From 43-108 sp001915545 (GTDB lineage Bacteria; Bacteroidota; Bacteroidia; Bacteroidales; Bacteroidaceae), in contig CABUGV010000002.1 of NCBI GenBank assembly GCA_902491215.1, positions 114,963-178,962 of the forward strand: a stretch of DNA of 64,000 nt. The letters are read 5' to 3'. Both the position numbers and the translations under genes were made by a program. Within the stretch, counting starts at the first letter, position 1; the number at the start of each line of letters is the position of its first letter. This document shows positions 52,719-61,440 of the stretch, piece by piece. Below the pieces are notes generated by a model that searched no databases, was not told where the DNA came from, and saw only the letters and a list, made by a program, of their open reading frames with translations.

Positions 52719-55253
52719 ATGATTAAACTGAGAAAAACAAGGCTACTGATGATGTCATGCCTTTACATGCTCATGGCAGTCTGCGCCGCCGCGCAAACTA
52801 CCATAGACAAAACCACACGAATCTACGTCATGCACTCAAGCGGAAAGGTTCTGTGCAAGAACGGTAACAACCACGCCGCCATTGTCAGCCCCGACGACCC
52901 GCTGGCAGGAAAGCTCATCATCATACCTCTCGGCGACGGCTACTACAACATTGCGGGTGCCGACGGCAACGGCTTCATGCAGCTTGAAGGACAGTGGAAC
53001 ACATACTTCCGCGAAAGCAACACGCCGGAAGAGGCAAAATACTCCATTGAGAGTGCCGGAGGCAATTACGTAAGACTCCGCAACAAGGTCAACGGCAAGT
53101 GTCTGGGTACAGACAGCACTGTAGACGGTTCGTATGCTTTCTCCGACAAGGACGGATCGAGCGTAATGCACCTGTGGTACCTGTCGGACGACAAGGATGC
53201 ACCTGTCGAAACAAGCATTACATCGTACGTAATCAATCCTGACGCACGCAAACAGACCATCGAAGGCTGGGGCGTATCGCTCTGCTGGTGGGCAAACATG
53301 TGCGGAAAATGGAGCGATGAAAAGATTGACGAACTGGTTGACTGGCTCGTGAGCCCTGAGGGCCTCAACTTCAACATATTCAGATACAACATCGGCGGAG
53401 GCGACGACCCTGAGAACCGCAACTGCGACCCTCACCACATGGGCAGCGGCAAAGGTCTGCGTGCCGAAATGGAAGGATTCAAGGATTCAACCAACGGCGG
53501 ATACATCTGGACACGCGATGAAGCACAGAGAAAAATCATGCTCAAAATCAGAGAAAAGAGACCTGACGCTATCTTCGAGGCATTCAGCAACTCGTGCCCT
53601 TACTACATGACATACAGCGGATGCTGTGCAGGAAACTCAAACGGATGGAAAGACAACCTCAAACCTGAATACTACGAGGAATTTGCCCATTATCTGGTTG
53701 ATGTTTGCAAGCACTACAAGGATGAGTACGGCATTGAATTCCGCACGCTCGACCCATTCAACGAACCGCTGACCAACTACTGGTCGCGCAACGGCGGACA
53801 GGAGGGATGCCACTTCGACCTCAATTCACAGATTGCATTCCTCAAGGTTCTCAGCCCAATACTCAAGGAATCGGGCCTGAACACAGTGATCTCTGCTTCG
53901 GACGAGTCCATGCTCGGCGATTCTTACAAGACATTCGAAGGATACAGATCGGCAGGCGTGCTCGACCTTATCGGACAGTGGAACACACATTCATATTACG
54001 GAAGCAACAAAGACCGTTCAAAGATACGCACACTCAGTCAGGAAAGCGGACTGCGCCTGTGGATGAGCGAAACAGGAAACGGTGGTTCGGGAATATCTGG
54101 AAACCTCGAAATGGCAAAGCGCCTCATGAACGACGTAAACTACCTGATGCCTGCAGCATGGGTTGACTGGCAGTATGTAGAAGAAGGCAACGACCAGTGG
54201 TGCATGGTGACAGGAAACTTTGCAGCACAGACATACAACAAGGTGAAGAACTACTACGTCAGACAGCAGATAAGCCGATTCATTAAGGCCGGATACACAA
54301 TACTCAGCGTGGCTGACGACAAGGTTCTTGCGGCACGCAACGCTGCTGGCGACTCGCTGGTCATCGTAGCCATCAACTCAGACGTCACTCCGATAAACCA
54401 CACCGTAGACCTCTCGTTCTATGAAAGCATAGGAAGCGACATCACCGGCTACATTACAGACGAAACGCGCAACATGGAGCAGAACAGCGACTTCAGCATC
54501 GATGAGAGCAAACTGACATTCAAGCTTCCGGGACTGAGCATCGCCACGTTCCTCATACCTGTAACAGAGAAATCAGAACAGGCATCAGAGCCTGAAGAAG
54601 GAGCTGCATACATGCTGTTGTCAAGAACTGCACAGAACATGGCTATCGGTGAAAACGAAAGCGGATATGCAGTGCTCAACACGGCATCGATGAGCGACGA
54701 CCAGAAGTGGACACTCAAGGCCGACGGCGACAACTGGATTTTCGAAAACAAAAACGGAAACATGCTCACATACAGTGCAGGCGAATACTACGTGTCATGC
54801 ACAAAAGGTACACAGGGCAAACAGGCTTTCAGGATTGAGAATATCGATGCTCCGTTCTGCAAGATTGTCACTGCCGACGATGCTAGAGCACTCGACCTCG
54901 AAAAGGAATCAAACAATGCAGGTACACGTATCGGCGTATGGGAATACGGAACAGAACCAACTGTGGTACACCGCCAGTGGCTCATGATGAAGATGCCGGA
55001 GGACACTCCAGACATACCGGACAACATCATTTCTGCTGAAAGCGGAACAGGCAACATGATTGAAGTGGAAGACGGCATGATTAGAATCAATGACAAAAAT
55101 GAAGGAGTCGTGAAAATATACTCTGTGACAGGAAGTCTGATTGCCGAAATCAACACCGGCAGCACAGCCCTCATACCTATGGGCAAAGGCATCTACGCAG
55201 TAAAATACAGCTCAGCAGGTGCCACAGCGTCAAAAGTGGTTATCATCAGGTAA
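52719..55253 (+). CDS. Secreted multidomain glycoside hydrolase family 30 enzyme
   Basis: 844 residues. Signal peptide (LLMMSCLYMLMAVCAAAQ), an N-terminal RICIN-like beta-trefoil-type domain (about 28-165), then the GH30 barrel with IEGWGVSLCWWANMCG, acid/base Glu349 in DPFNEPLTNYW and nucleophile Glu451 in LWMSETGNGGSG, a C-terminal beta-sandwich, a second RICIN-like domain (about 625-760) and a T9SS-type tail (VVKIYSVTGSLIAEINTGST...GIYAVKYSS). The SLCWWAN opening resembles the endo-beta-1,6-galactanase branch (subfamily 5); the beta-1,6-glucanase branch is an alternative. It is probably surface-displayed. A terminator follows. Confidence 0.87.
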   Translation: MIKLRKTRLLMMSCLYMLMAVCAAAQTTIDKTTRIYVMHSSGKVLCKNGNNHAAIVSPDDPLAGKLIIIPLGDGYYNIAGADGNGFMQLEGQWNTYFRESNTPEEAKYSIESAGGNYVRLRNKVNGKCLGTDSTVDGSYAFSDKDGSSVMHLWYLSDDKDAPVETSITSYVINPDARKQTIEGWGVSLCWWANMCGKWSDEKIDELVDWLVSPEGLNFNIFRYNIGGGDDPENRNCDPHHMGSGKGLRAEMEGFKDSTNGGYIWTRDEAQRKIMLKIREKRPDAIFEAFSNSCPYYMTYSGCCAGNSNGWKDNLKPEYYEEFAHYLVDVCKHYKDEYGIEFRTLDPFNEPLTNYWSRNGGQEGCHFDLNSQIAFLKVLSPILKESGLNTVISASDESMLGDSYKTFEGYRSAGVLDLIGQWNTHSYYGSNKDRSKIRTLSQESGLRLWMSETGNGGSGISGNLEMAKRLMNDVNYLMPAAWVDWQYVEEGNDQWCMVTGNFAAQTYNKVKNYYVRQQISRFIKAGYTILSVADDKVLAARNAAGDSLVIVAINSDVTPINHTVDLSFYESIGSDITGYITDETRNMEQNSDFSIDESKLTFKLPGLSIATFLIPVTEKSEQASEPEEGAAYMLLSRTAQNMAIGENESGYAVLNTASMSDDQKWTLKADGDNWIFENKNGNMLTYSAGEYYVSCTKGTQGKQAFRIENIDAPFCKIVTADDARALDLEKESNNAGTRIGVWEYGTEPTVVHRQWLMMKMPEDTPDIPDNIISAESGTGNMIEVEDGMIRINDKNEGVVKIYSVTGSLIAEINTGSTALIPMGKGIYAVKYSSAGATASKVVIIR

Positions 55254-55340
55254 GATAACAGCATACGGCATTCTGAATGCACAAATGTCTGCATATACAA
55301 AAAAGCACAGACAAAAAGATATGAATACGGAATAAAAAAG

Positions 55341-55348
55341 TAAATTTG
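55341..55348 (+). promoter_or_regulatory. -7 box TAAATTTG before the DUF4494 gene
   Basis: TAAATTTG fits TAnnTTTG. The terminator hairpin at 55372-55411 lies just downstream, so a transcript from here would begin with it. Confidence 0.35.
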
Positions 55349-55371
55349 CATCAGAATACGCCATACCGCAC

Positions 55372-55411
55372 AACGGCAGGCAAAGGTTACCGGCTTTTGC
55401 CTGCCGTTTTT
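55372..55411 (+). terminator. Terminator after GH30
   Basis: A 13-bp stem (AACGGCAGGCAAA and complement) and a T tract. Confidence 0.8.
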
Positions 55412-55465
55412 AGTGTACGCGGCATACATTACACTCAGATAACTACAGATTTATTAATTATGATA

Positions 55466-55936
55466 ATGAACAACTGGTTCGAGTGCAAGGTCAAAACAGA
55501 AAAGACACTCGAAAACGGATTAGTCAAGAAAGTTACAGAACCATATCTGGTAGACGCACTCAATTTCACAGAAGCCGAAGCCAGAATAATCAAGGAAGTT
55601 TCGCCGTTTGCAACAGGAGAATTCACAGTGAGCGACATCAAGCGCGCAAAATACAGCGAACTCTTCACATGCGAAGACGACAGTGCCGACAAATGGTACA
55701 AGATCAAGTGCAACTTCATAACTCTCGACGAAAAGACGCAGACCGAAAAGAAATCGGCTTCACAGATGCTTGTACAGGCAAGCGACCTGCGCGATGCCAT
55801 CAGACGCTTTGACGAAGGCATGAAGGGTTCGATGGTAGATTACGAAATAGCAATGGTACAGGAAACACCGCTTCTCGACGTATATCCTTACGATGCTTCG
55901 GCTGTAAAGGATGCAAAGCCTGAATACGAACAATAA
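55466..55936 (+). CDS. DUF4494 family protein
   Basis: 156 residues from ATG 55466 (MNNWFECKVKTEKTLENGLV); an in-frame ATG two codons earlier is possible, and the frame extends upstream without a protein-like sequence. The start and VTEPYLVDALNFTEAEARI are the recognisable DUF4494 pattern, a conserved Bacteroidota family of unknown function. It is followed after 110 bp by yggS in the same direction. Confidence 0.88.
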   Translation: MNNWFECKVKTEKTLENGLVKKVTEPYLVDALNFTEAEARIIKEVSPFATGEFTVSDIKRAKYSELFTCEDDSADKWYKIKCNFITLDEKTQTEKKSASQMLVQASDLRDAIRRFDEGMKGSMVDYEIAMVQETPLLDVYPYDASAVKDAKPEYEQ

Positions 55937-56046
55937 TAGCATTTAGACACAATAATAGCTTTTATCTGGATAATAGAAAGGGAACTGCTTCATAGCCAAA
56001 TCGGCAACAGTTCGCTATCGCAAAAAAACAATGAGGAAAACAGGAA

Positions 56047-56742
56047 ATGGGCAAAATCAGTGACAAACTTAATGAAATAAAATCCGGACTGCCGGAAAAC
56101 GTATGTCTTGTGGCCGTTTCAAAATTCCATCCCATCAGCGAGCTGAAAGAAGCTTACGATGCAGGACAAAGAATCTTCGGCGAAAGCCATGTACAGGAAC
56201 TCATGGTCAAGGCAGAAGCACTGCCGAAAGATATTGAATGGCACTTCATCGGCCACCTGCAGACAAATAAGGTAAAATATATAGCACCGTTCATAAAACT
56301 TATACACGCCGTCGACACTCTCAAACTGCTCAAGGAAATTGACAAACAGGCAAAAAAATGCGGAAGAACTATCCCTTGCCTGCTGGAAATGCACCTTGCG
56401 CAGGAAGAAAGCAAATACGGCTTCACAGCCGAAGCATTGAGCGAAATGCTTGAAAGCGGAGAATGGCGTGAACTGGATAACGTAAGGATCGTCGGCCTGA
56501 TGTGCATGGCTACAAATACCGACGACAACGACATCATACGCAAGGAATTCAGACATGCAAGAAACATATTCGACAGCACGAAGGAACAATTCTTCAAAAA
56601 CGACGACAGCTTCTGCCATCTGTCCATGGGAATGAGCCATGACTACCCTATAGCGGTAGAGGAAGGTTCGACCATGGTGCGAGTAGGAAGCAAGCTGTTC
56701 GGAGATAGAGACTACTCTGTTCCATTTGATGTCAACTCATGA
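56047..56742 (+). CDS. yggS: YggS-family PLP homeostasis protein
   Basis: 231 residues, family length. The PLP-binding Lys is K26 in VAVSKFHPISELKEAYDAGQ; IEWHFIGHLQTNKVKYI, LEMHLAQEESKYGF, GLMCMAT, LSMGMSHDYPIAVEEGSTMVR and GSKLFGDR are family blocks. These proteins bind PLP without a known catalytic reaction and regulate vitamin B6 and amino-acid pools. Confidence 0.95.
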   Translation: MGKISDKLNEIKSGLPENVCLVAVSKFHPISELKEAYDAGQRIFGESHVQELMVKAEALPKDIEWHFIGHLQTNKVKYIAPFIKLIHAVDTLKLLKEIDKQAKKCGRTIPCLLEMHLAQEESKYGFTAEALSEMLESGEWRELDNVRIVGLMCMATNTDDNDIIRKEFRHARNIFDSTKEQFFKNDDSFCHLSMGMSHDYPIAVEEGSTMVRVGSKLFGDRDYSVPFDVNS

Positions 56743-56876
56743 AAATGCGTGGCGGTACACCTGCACAGGCATCTGCACCGCTCATCATGCGGCTATCATG
56801 TATACTCACTGCACCTGAACCACAAAAAACTCTAATTCTAGAGACTTAAATCACAATACGTATAAAAGCATAAAAG

Positions 56877-57494
56877 ATGGACAAAAGAAAAGACGCCGCA
56901 CGCGAGATTGCAAGAAAGTGCATGACGCTGAGTACAGACGGACTCAACATGCTTGCTGAGATACTGGTTCCACTGAAATTTCCGAGAGGAACCACTGTTC
57001 TCAACGAAGGGGAAGTCTGCAACAACATGTACTACATCGAAAAAGGCCTGGTGAGGCAGTATTATTTGAAAAACGGACGCGAAGTGACCGAACATCTCGC
57101 ATCCGAAGGGGGTATTATTATCTGTATAGAGAGCTATTTCAGAAGAGAACCGACCAAACTCATGGTCGAAACACTTGAGCCGAGCATACTCTACGGCATA
57201 CCTTACGACGGTATTCACCAGCTTGCAGAAAAGTCTTTCGAGTTCTGCAAACTGCTGTTCGCAATACTGGAACAGTCGCTCATCTTGTCGCAGCACAAGG
57301 CCGACACCATACGTTTCGAGACGGCCACAGAAAGATATCTGCGCACACTCCGCGACTTTCCCGATATAATAAGAAGAGCACCTCTGCACTATGTTGCTTC
57401 ATATCTGCAGATGACGCCAGAGACTCTCAGCCGAGTACGTTCGTCGCTGACCGAGGCCGACCTGGCATCAATCAAGCAGAAAAGCAACCAGTAA
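56877..57494 (+). CDS. Crp/Fnr-family transcriptional regulator
   Basis: 205 residues. The cNMP-type beta-barrel sensor (PLKFPRGTTVLNEGEVCNNMYYIEKGLVRQYYLKNGREVTE, read in parts) and a C-terminal winged helix (LHYVASYLQMTPETLSRVRSSLT, the recognition helix ETLSR) are clear. No Fe-S cysteine cluster of Fnr type is seen, so the ligand is unknown. It is divergent-tail to the hydroxyacid dehydrogenase and has no obvious target next to it. Confidence 0.9.
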   Translation: MDKRKDAAREIARKCMTLSTDGLNMLAEILVPLKFPRGTTVLNEGEVCNNMYYIEKGLVRQYYLKNGREVTEHLASEGGIIICIESYFRREPTKLMVETLEPSILYGIPYDGIHQLAEKSFEFCKLLFAILEQSLILSQHKADTIRFETATERYLRTLRDFPDIIRRAPLHYVASYLQMTPETLSRVRSSLTEADLASIKQKSNQ

Positions 57495-57523
57495 ACCTTT
57501 GTTTTGCACCAGTAGAGAAAATA

Positions 57524-58474
57524 TCAGTCCACCCTATTCACTGGAGCACCATCAATATAAGCCTTTACATTTCCGGCACAGATATCCACAAGTCTGGTCC
57601 GCGCCTCTACTGTGGCCCAAGCAATATGCGGTGTAATAAAACAGTTTGGCGCTGTCAGAAGCGGATTGTCTGACGCCGGAGGTTCAGAGCTTAACACATC
57701 AGCACCGAAAGCACCGAGCCTGCCGGACGAGAGAGCATCTGCGACATCCTTTTCGCAGACAAGGGGTCCGCGTCCGGTATTGATCAGTATTGCCCCCTTC
57801 TTCATAAGTCCCAATCTGCGTGCATCCACCATACCTCGTGTACGCTCGTTCAGCGGACAATGCAGGCTCACGATATCGCACGTTGCAAAAATCTCATCTA
57901 GCGGAAGCGGTTCTATGCCGTATGGCAACTGCTCCGTTTTCGAAGTAAACGCCACAACCTTCATTCCGAAAGCATCGGCAATCCTTGCCGTAGCCATACC
58001 CGTATGGCCCAATCCCACTATGCCCATACGCTTGCCTGCAAGCTCCATTATCGGGCTGTCGTAATAACAGAAATCATTGCAGTTCGACCACCGTCCATTT
58101 CTGTTCTGCGAAGCATACATATCAACACGAGAAACAATGTTCAGTATATGTGCAAAAACCATTTGTGCCACACTGTCTGTGCTGTATGCAGGAATATTCG
58201 TTACGACAATTCCGCGCTTGCGTGCCTCATCAACATCAACCACATTATAGCCAGTTGCAAGCACACCAATATATTTCAGGTTCGATAAAGCCTCCATGCA
58301 AGCACCATCAATCACAACCTTGTTCACCAGCACAATTTCCGCATCATTTGCCCTATCCACAATCTCTTCAGGCAACGTACGGTCATACACTTTAAGATTT
58401 CCCAAAGCTTCCAGCTTGCCCCACGACAAATCCCCAGGATTAAGCGTGTAAGCATCCAAAACAACAATATTCAT
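57524..58474 (-). CDS. D-2-hydroxyacid dehydrogenase
   Basis: 316 residues from ATG 58474 (MNIVVLDAYTLNPGDLSW). Rossmann motif GIVGLGHTGMATARIADAFG, catalytic Arg in LINTGRGPLVCE, Glu in VLSSEPPASDNP and His in ITPHIAWA complete the family's active site. It reduces 2-ketoacids such as glycerate- or lactate-type substrates with NAD(P)H; the GLGHTGMA pattern is common in hydroxypyruvate/glycerate reductases. It is convergent with the Crp/Fnr gene. Confidence 0.92.
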   Translation of the reverse strand: MNIVVLDAYTLNPGDLSWGKLEALGNLKVYDRTLPEEIVDRANDAEIVLVNKVVIDGACMEALSNLKYIGVLATGYNVVDVDEARKRGIVVTNIPAYSTDSVAQMVFAHILNIVSRVDMYASQNRNGRWSNCNDFCYYDSPIMELAGKRMGIVGLGHTGMATARIADAFGMKVVAFTSKTEQLPYGIEPLPLDEIFATCDIVSLHCPLNERTRGMVDARRLGLMKKGAILINTGRGPLVCEKDVADALSSGRLGAFGADVLSSEPPASDNPLLTAPNCFITPHIAWATVEARTRLVDICAGNVKAYIDGAPVNRVD

Positions 58475-58675
58475 ACTGTATAAATTTTCAGATTCAACAA
58501 TATATATTTCCATACAAAGTTAAGACCTTTATTTAAAAGCACTGTCCGCAAAACATAAAAAGAGTACGGCCAGCAACAGCTTCCATTTTGAAATCAACGA
58601 GTCCTGAACGCCCATGCTGCACACAATACTTAAGTAACAAAATAGTGTCGTCTCGTTCAATTAAATGCCATAATG

Positions 58676-58707
58676 TTTGCATGACATCATTATAAAACCT
58701 ATATTTG
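58676..58707 (+). promoter_or_regulatory. Full promoter before the acyl-CoA synthetase
   Basis: TTTG (58676-58679), 20-bp spacer, TATATTTG (58700-58707), 36 bp before the ATG. Confidence 0.7.
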
Positions 58708-58743
58708 CGCAAAATTAACAAAAGTGTGCAAGATTGAAACCCA

Positions 58744-60405
58744 ATGGAAAAAGATAATAGATTCATCGTATATATAGAAAAAAGCATCATACGCAACTGG
58801 GACAGAGATGCGCTCACAGACCATGATACAGGCACAACATTGCAATTCAAGGACGTGGCACGCAAGATTGCCAAATTCCATATCATTTTTGAGAGTGCCG
58901 GAATAAAACCGGGTGACAAGATTGCACTCTGCGGACGCAACTGCTCAAACTGGGCGGTTACATTCCTGGCTACCATGACCTATGGTGCCGTTATCGTACC
59001 TATTCTCCACGAACTCAAGGCGGACAATATACACAACATTGTCAACCACTCTGAAGCCAAGATGCTTTTCATCTACGACAAGCTGTGGCCACAGCTCAAC
59101 ATAGACGAAATGCCAGACCTCATTCTGGTTGCCACACTGTCCGACTTCAATCTCGCAGCTTGCCGCAACGACAAGGTCAAAGATGCACTCGAGAACCGCA
59201 ACGCCATCTACGGCAAACGCTATCCCAAGAGCTTCCGCTCGAAAGACGTAAACTACCGCAAGGAAGAATCACCGGAAGAACTGGCCATCATAAACTACAC
59301 CTCAGGAACTACAGGTTTCTCCAAAGGAGTCATGCTTCCGTACCGCAGTATATGGTCCAACGTGGAATACTGCCGTGAGATGCTCCCTGTGAAAGCCGGC
59401 GACAACATCATATCCATGCTTCCTCTGGGCCACGTCTTCGGCATGACCTACGACTTCCTGTTCGGATTCACAACAGGCGCACACCTGCACTTCCTCACCA
59501 AGATTCCGTCTCCGAACATCATTGCTGAAACATTCCCTAAGATACGTCCGAGAGTAATCTCCTGCGTACCTCTGGTCATAGAGAAAGCCATCAAGAAGAG
59601 CATACTCCCACGTATAGACAGCAAGATAGGCCGTCTTCTTCTCCATATACCTATTATAAACGAGAAGATAAAGAAGTCTGCTCTCCACGAAGCAAAAGAG
59701 ATTTTCGGAGGCAACTTCGACGAGATAATCATCGGTGGAGCACCTTTCAACGCCGAGGTCGAACGCTTCCTCAAGCAGATAGGCTTCCCTTACACCATTG
59801 CCTACGGAATGACTGAATGTGGACCAATCATCTGTTCCAGCAGATGGGAAGACCTCAAACTGGCTTCATGCGGTAAGGCAACAACAAGAATGGAAGTGAA
59901 GATTGACTCAAAAGACCCGAAGAATGTTGCTGGCGAAATCATCTGCCGCGGAGCAAACCTCATGCTCGGCTACTACAAGAATCCGGAAGCAACGAGCATG
60001 GTAATCGACAAGGACGGATGGCTCCACACCGGCGACCTCGCCACTATGGACAGCCACGGCAACGTAACCATACGCGGACGCAGCAAGAACATGCTCCTCA
60101 CAGCCAGCGGACAGAACATCTACCCTGAAGAAATCGAGAGCAAACTCAACAACATGCAGTACGTATCCGAGTCAATCATCATCCTCGAAGACAACAAGCT
60201 CGTAGCTCTCGTCTATCCGGAACTTGACGAAGCAACCAACAACGGCGTAAGCAAGGAAGAGCTCGAAAAAGCCATGGAGATGAACAGAAAGGAACTCAAC
60301 GTACAACTCCCGTCCTACTGCCAGATCTCCAAGATCCGTCTGAGAGACAAAGAGTTCGAAAAAACAGCCAAGAAGAGCATCAAACGCTACCTCTATCAGA
60401 AATAA
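58744..60405 (+). CDS. fadD: AMP-binding long-chain acyl-CoA synthetase
   Basis: 553 residues. The ANL-superfamily motifs are complete: P-loop NYTSGTTGFSKGVML, AYGMTECGPIICS, DKDGWLHTGDLATMDSHG, and the C-terminal lysine region (FEKTAKKSIKRYLYQK). The substrate is activated as an acyl-AMP and passed to CoA. Sequence type is that of long-chain fatty acid ligases; a specific acid cannot be named. A strong terminator follows. Confidence 0.88.
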   Translation: MEKDNRFIVYIEKSIIRNWDRDALTDHDTGTTLQFKDVARKIAKFHIIFESAGIKPGDKIALCGRNCSNWAVTFLATMTYGAVIVPILHELKADNIHNIVNHSEAKMLFIYDKLWPQLNIDEMPDLILVATLSDFNLAACRNDKVKDALENRNAIYGKRYPKSFRSKDVNYRKEESPEELAIINYTSGTTGFSKGVMLPYRSIWSNVEYCREMLPVKAGDNIISMLPLGHVFGMTYDFLFGFTTGAHLHFLTKIPSPNIIAETFPKIRPRVISCVPLVIEKAIKKSILPRIDSKIGRLLLHIPIINEKIKKSALHEAKEIFGGNFDEIIIGGAPFNAEVERFLKQIGFPYTIAYGMTECGPIICSSRWEDLKLASCGKATTRMEVKIDSKDPKNVAGEIICRGANLMLGYYKNPEATSMVIDKDGWLHTGDLATMDSHGNVTIRGRSKNMLLTASGQNIYPEEIESKLNNMQYVSESIIILEDNKLVALVYPELDEATNNGVSKEELEKAMEMNRKELNVQLPSYCQISKIRLRDKEFEKTAKKSIKRYLYQK

Positions 60406-60424
60406 AACCTTATAAATACAATCA

Positions 60425-60464
60425 AAGCCTCCTGCAGATTATTGGTTCTGCAGGAGGCTTTTTA
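60425..60464 (+). terminator. Terminator after the acyl-CoA synthetase
   Basis: A perfect 14-bp stem (AAGCCTCCTGCAGA and complement), 8-nt loop and TTT, 19 bp past the stop. Confidence 0.88.
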
Positions 60465-60525
60465 ATACACAAAATACGACAAATGCCAGCGGCAAATCAA
60501 AGAACACACAAGTGCCCGCAACACC

Positions 60526-60645
60526 GTCATCCCTGGCAAGGACCAGGGATCTTATCTCAATGACAGCACAAATGCCTGCGACAAATCAGAAAAACACATC
60601 CTACAGGCCATTATCATAAGATTCCTGGTCCCAGCCAGGAATGAC
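60526..60645 (+). repeat. ~120-bp terminal-inverted-repeat element, copy A
   Basis: It begins GTCATCCCTGGCAAGGACC and its end, read on the other strand, begins GTCATTCCTGGCTGGGACC, about 30 bp of inverted repeat with few mismatches. Each end is itself a hairpin (ATCCCTGG/CCAGGGAT and ATTCCTGG/CCAGGAAT). No ORF inside. Confidence 0.75.
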
Positions 60646-60791
60646 AACTTAGCTACATCTGCAATATTATAAGGCCTTCTGTTCTTTTCACAACAAAAGA
60701 AAAGTCGTAGACCGAGCGCCAAAGGTGCACAGCATTGAAATATCAAAAGAGCATCAAGCTTGCTTGAATGCACATTGTGATATTCAATGTA

Positions 60792-60857
60792 AACCTTTTG
60801 TTCTTATGTTCTTATGTCTTAAAAAATAAACACCCACTAAACACCACCAGAGCTAAC
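60792..60857 (+). repeat. Shared flank before copy B
   Basis: A stretch beginning AACCTTTTGTTCTTATGTTC and running through AACACCCACTAAACACCA is nearly identical to 63193-63258 before copy C, so the duplicated unit is longer than the inverted-repeat element. Confidence 0.6.
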
Positions 60858-60863
60858 GACACC

Positions 60864-60981
60864 GTCATCCCTGGCAAGGACCAGGGATCTCACCCCAATG
60901 ACAGCACAACGCCGGCGACAAATAAAAAAAACACATCCTACAGGCATTATCATCAGATTCCTGGTCCAAGCCAGGAATGAC
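60864..60981 (+). repeat. ~118-bp terminal-inverted-repeat element, copy B
   Basis: Same ends as copy A; the middle shows small differences (a shorter A-rich stretch and two base changes in the right hairpin). Confidence 0.75.
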
Positions 60982-61062
60982 AACTTAGCTACATGTACAA
61001 TACCATAAAACACCTCTGTTCTTACCAACCCAAAGCAGAACACAATCACCATAAGTACACAA

Positions 61063-61109
61063 AAAGGGCAAACATCCGTCAATACTACTTGACAAGACGT
61101 TTGCCCTTT
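61063..61109. other. Long stem-loop in the repeat zone
   Basis: AAAGGGCAAAC pairs with GTTTGCCCTTT, and GTCAA with TTGAC inside it. A and T tracts flank it, like a bidirectional terminator, although no gene ends here. Confidence 0.5.
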
Positions 61110-61210
61110 AATTTCCATCCATATCCTTATGTTCTTCAGCCTTGGAAACACCCACACAGGCAACGAAGCATTACCTCGTGAGTGCGTTTACCCAACAGGT
61201 AAAGCCGACA

Positions 61211-61431
61211 TTTTACCTAGCGCAAAGCGCCTGCTACCCAACAGGCACAACCAGCGTTTTACCTAACAAAACAAGTTTTTGTGTTTTACCTAGCGAGCCC
61301 GCTCGCGTTTTACCTAGCGCAAAGCGCGTTTACCTAATGAAGCCCCGCTTCATGGTTTACCTTGTGAAACTCGTTTCACATTTTACCTAGCAGACAAAGT
61401 CTGCGTTTTATCTAGTGAAGCCCAGCTTCAC
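61211..61431 (+). repeat. TTTTACCTA-hairpin array 1 (eight units)
   Basis: Eight constant blocks (TTTTACCTA, with variants GTTTACCTA, GGTTTACCTT and GTTTTATCTA) start at 61211, 61256, 61283, 61307, 61328, 61354, 61380 and 61405. Each is followed by a perfect or near-perfect hairpin: GCGC-AAA-GCGC, ACAAAA/TTTTGT, GCGAGC-CC-GCTCGC, GCGC-AAA-GCGC, ATGAAGC-CCC-GCTTCAT, GTGAAAC-TC-GTTTCAC, GCAGAC-AAA-GTCTGC and GTGAAGC-CCA-GCTTCAC. After unit 1 comes a 25-bp stretch without a clear hairpin. The array ends 9 bp before the ilvA stop. Confidence 0.75.
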
Positions 61432-61440
61432 ATTAAGCCC

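Noticed and set aside
61211..61431. CRISPR array near ilvA
   Set aside because: The constant block is 9 bp, spacing is irregular (21-45 bp), the variable part is an inverted repeat rather than a spacer, and there are no cas genes.
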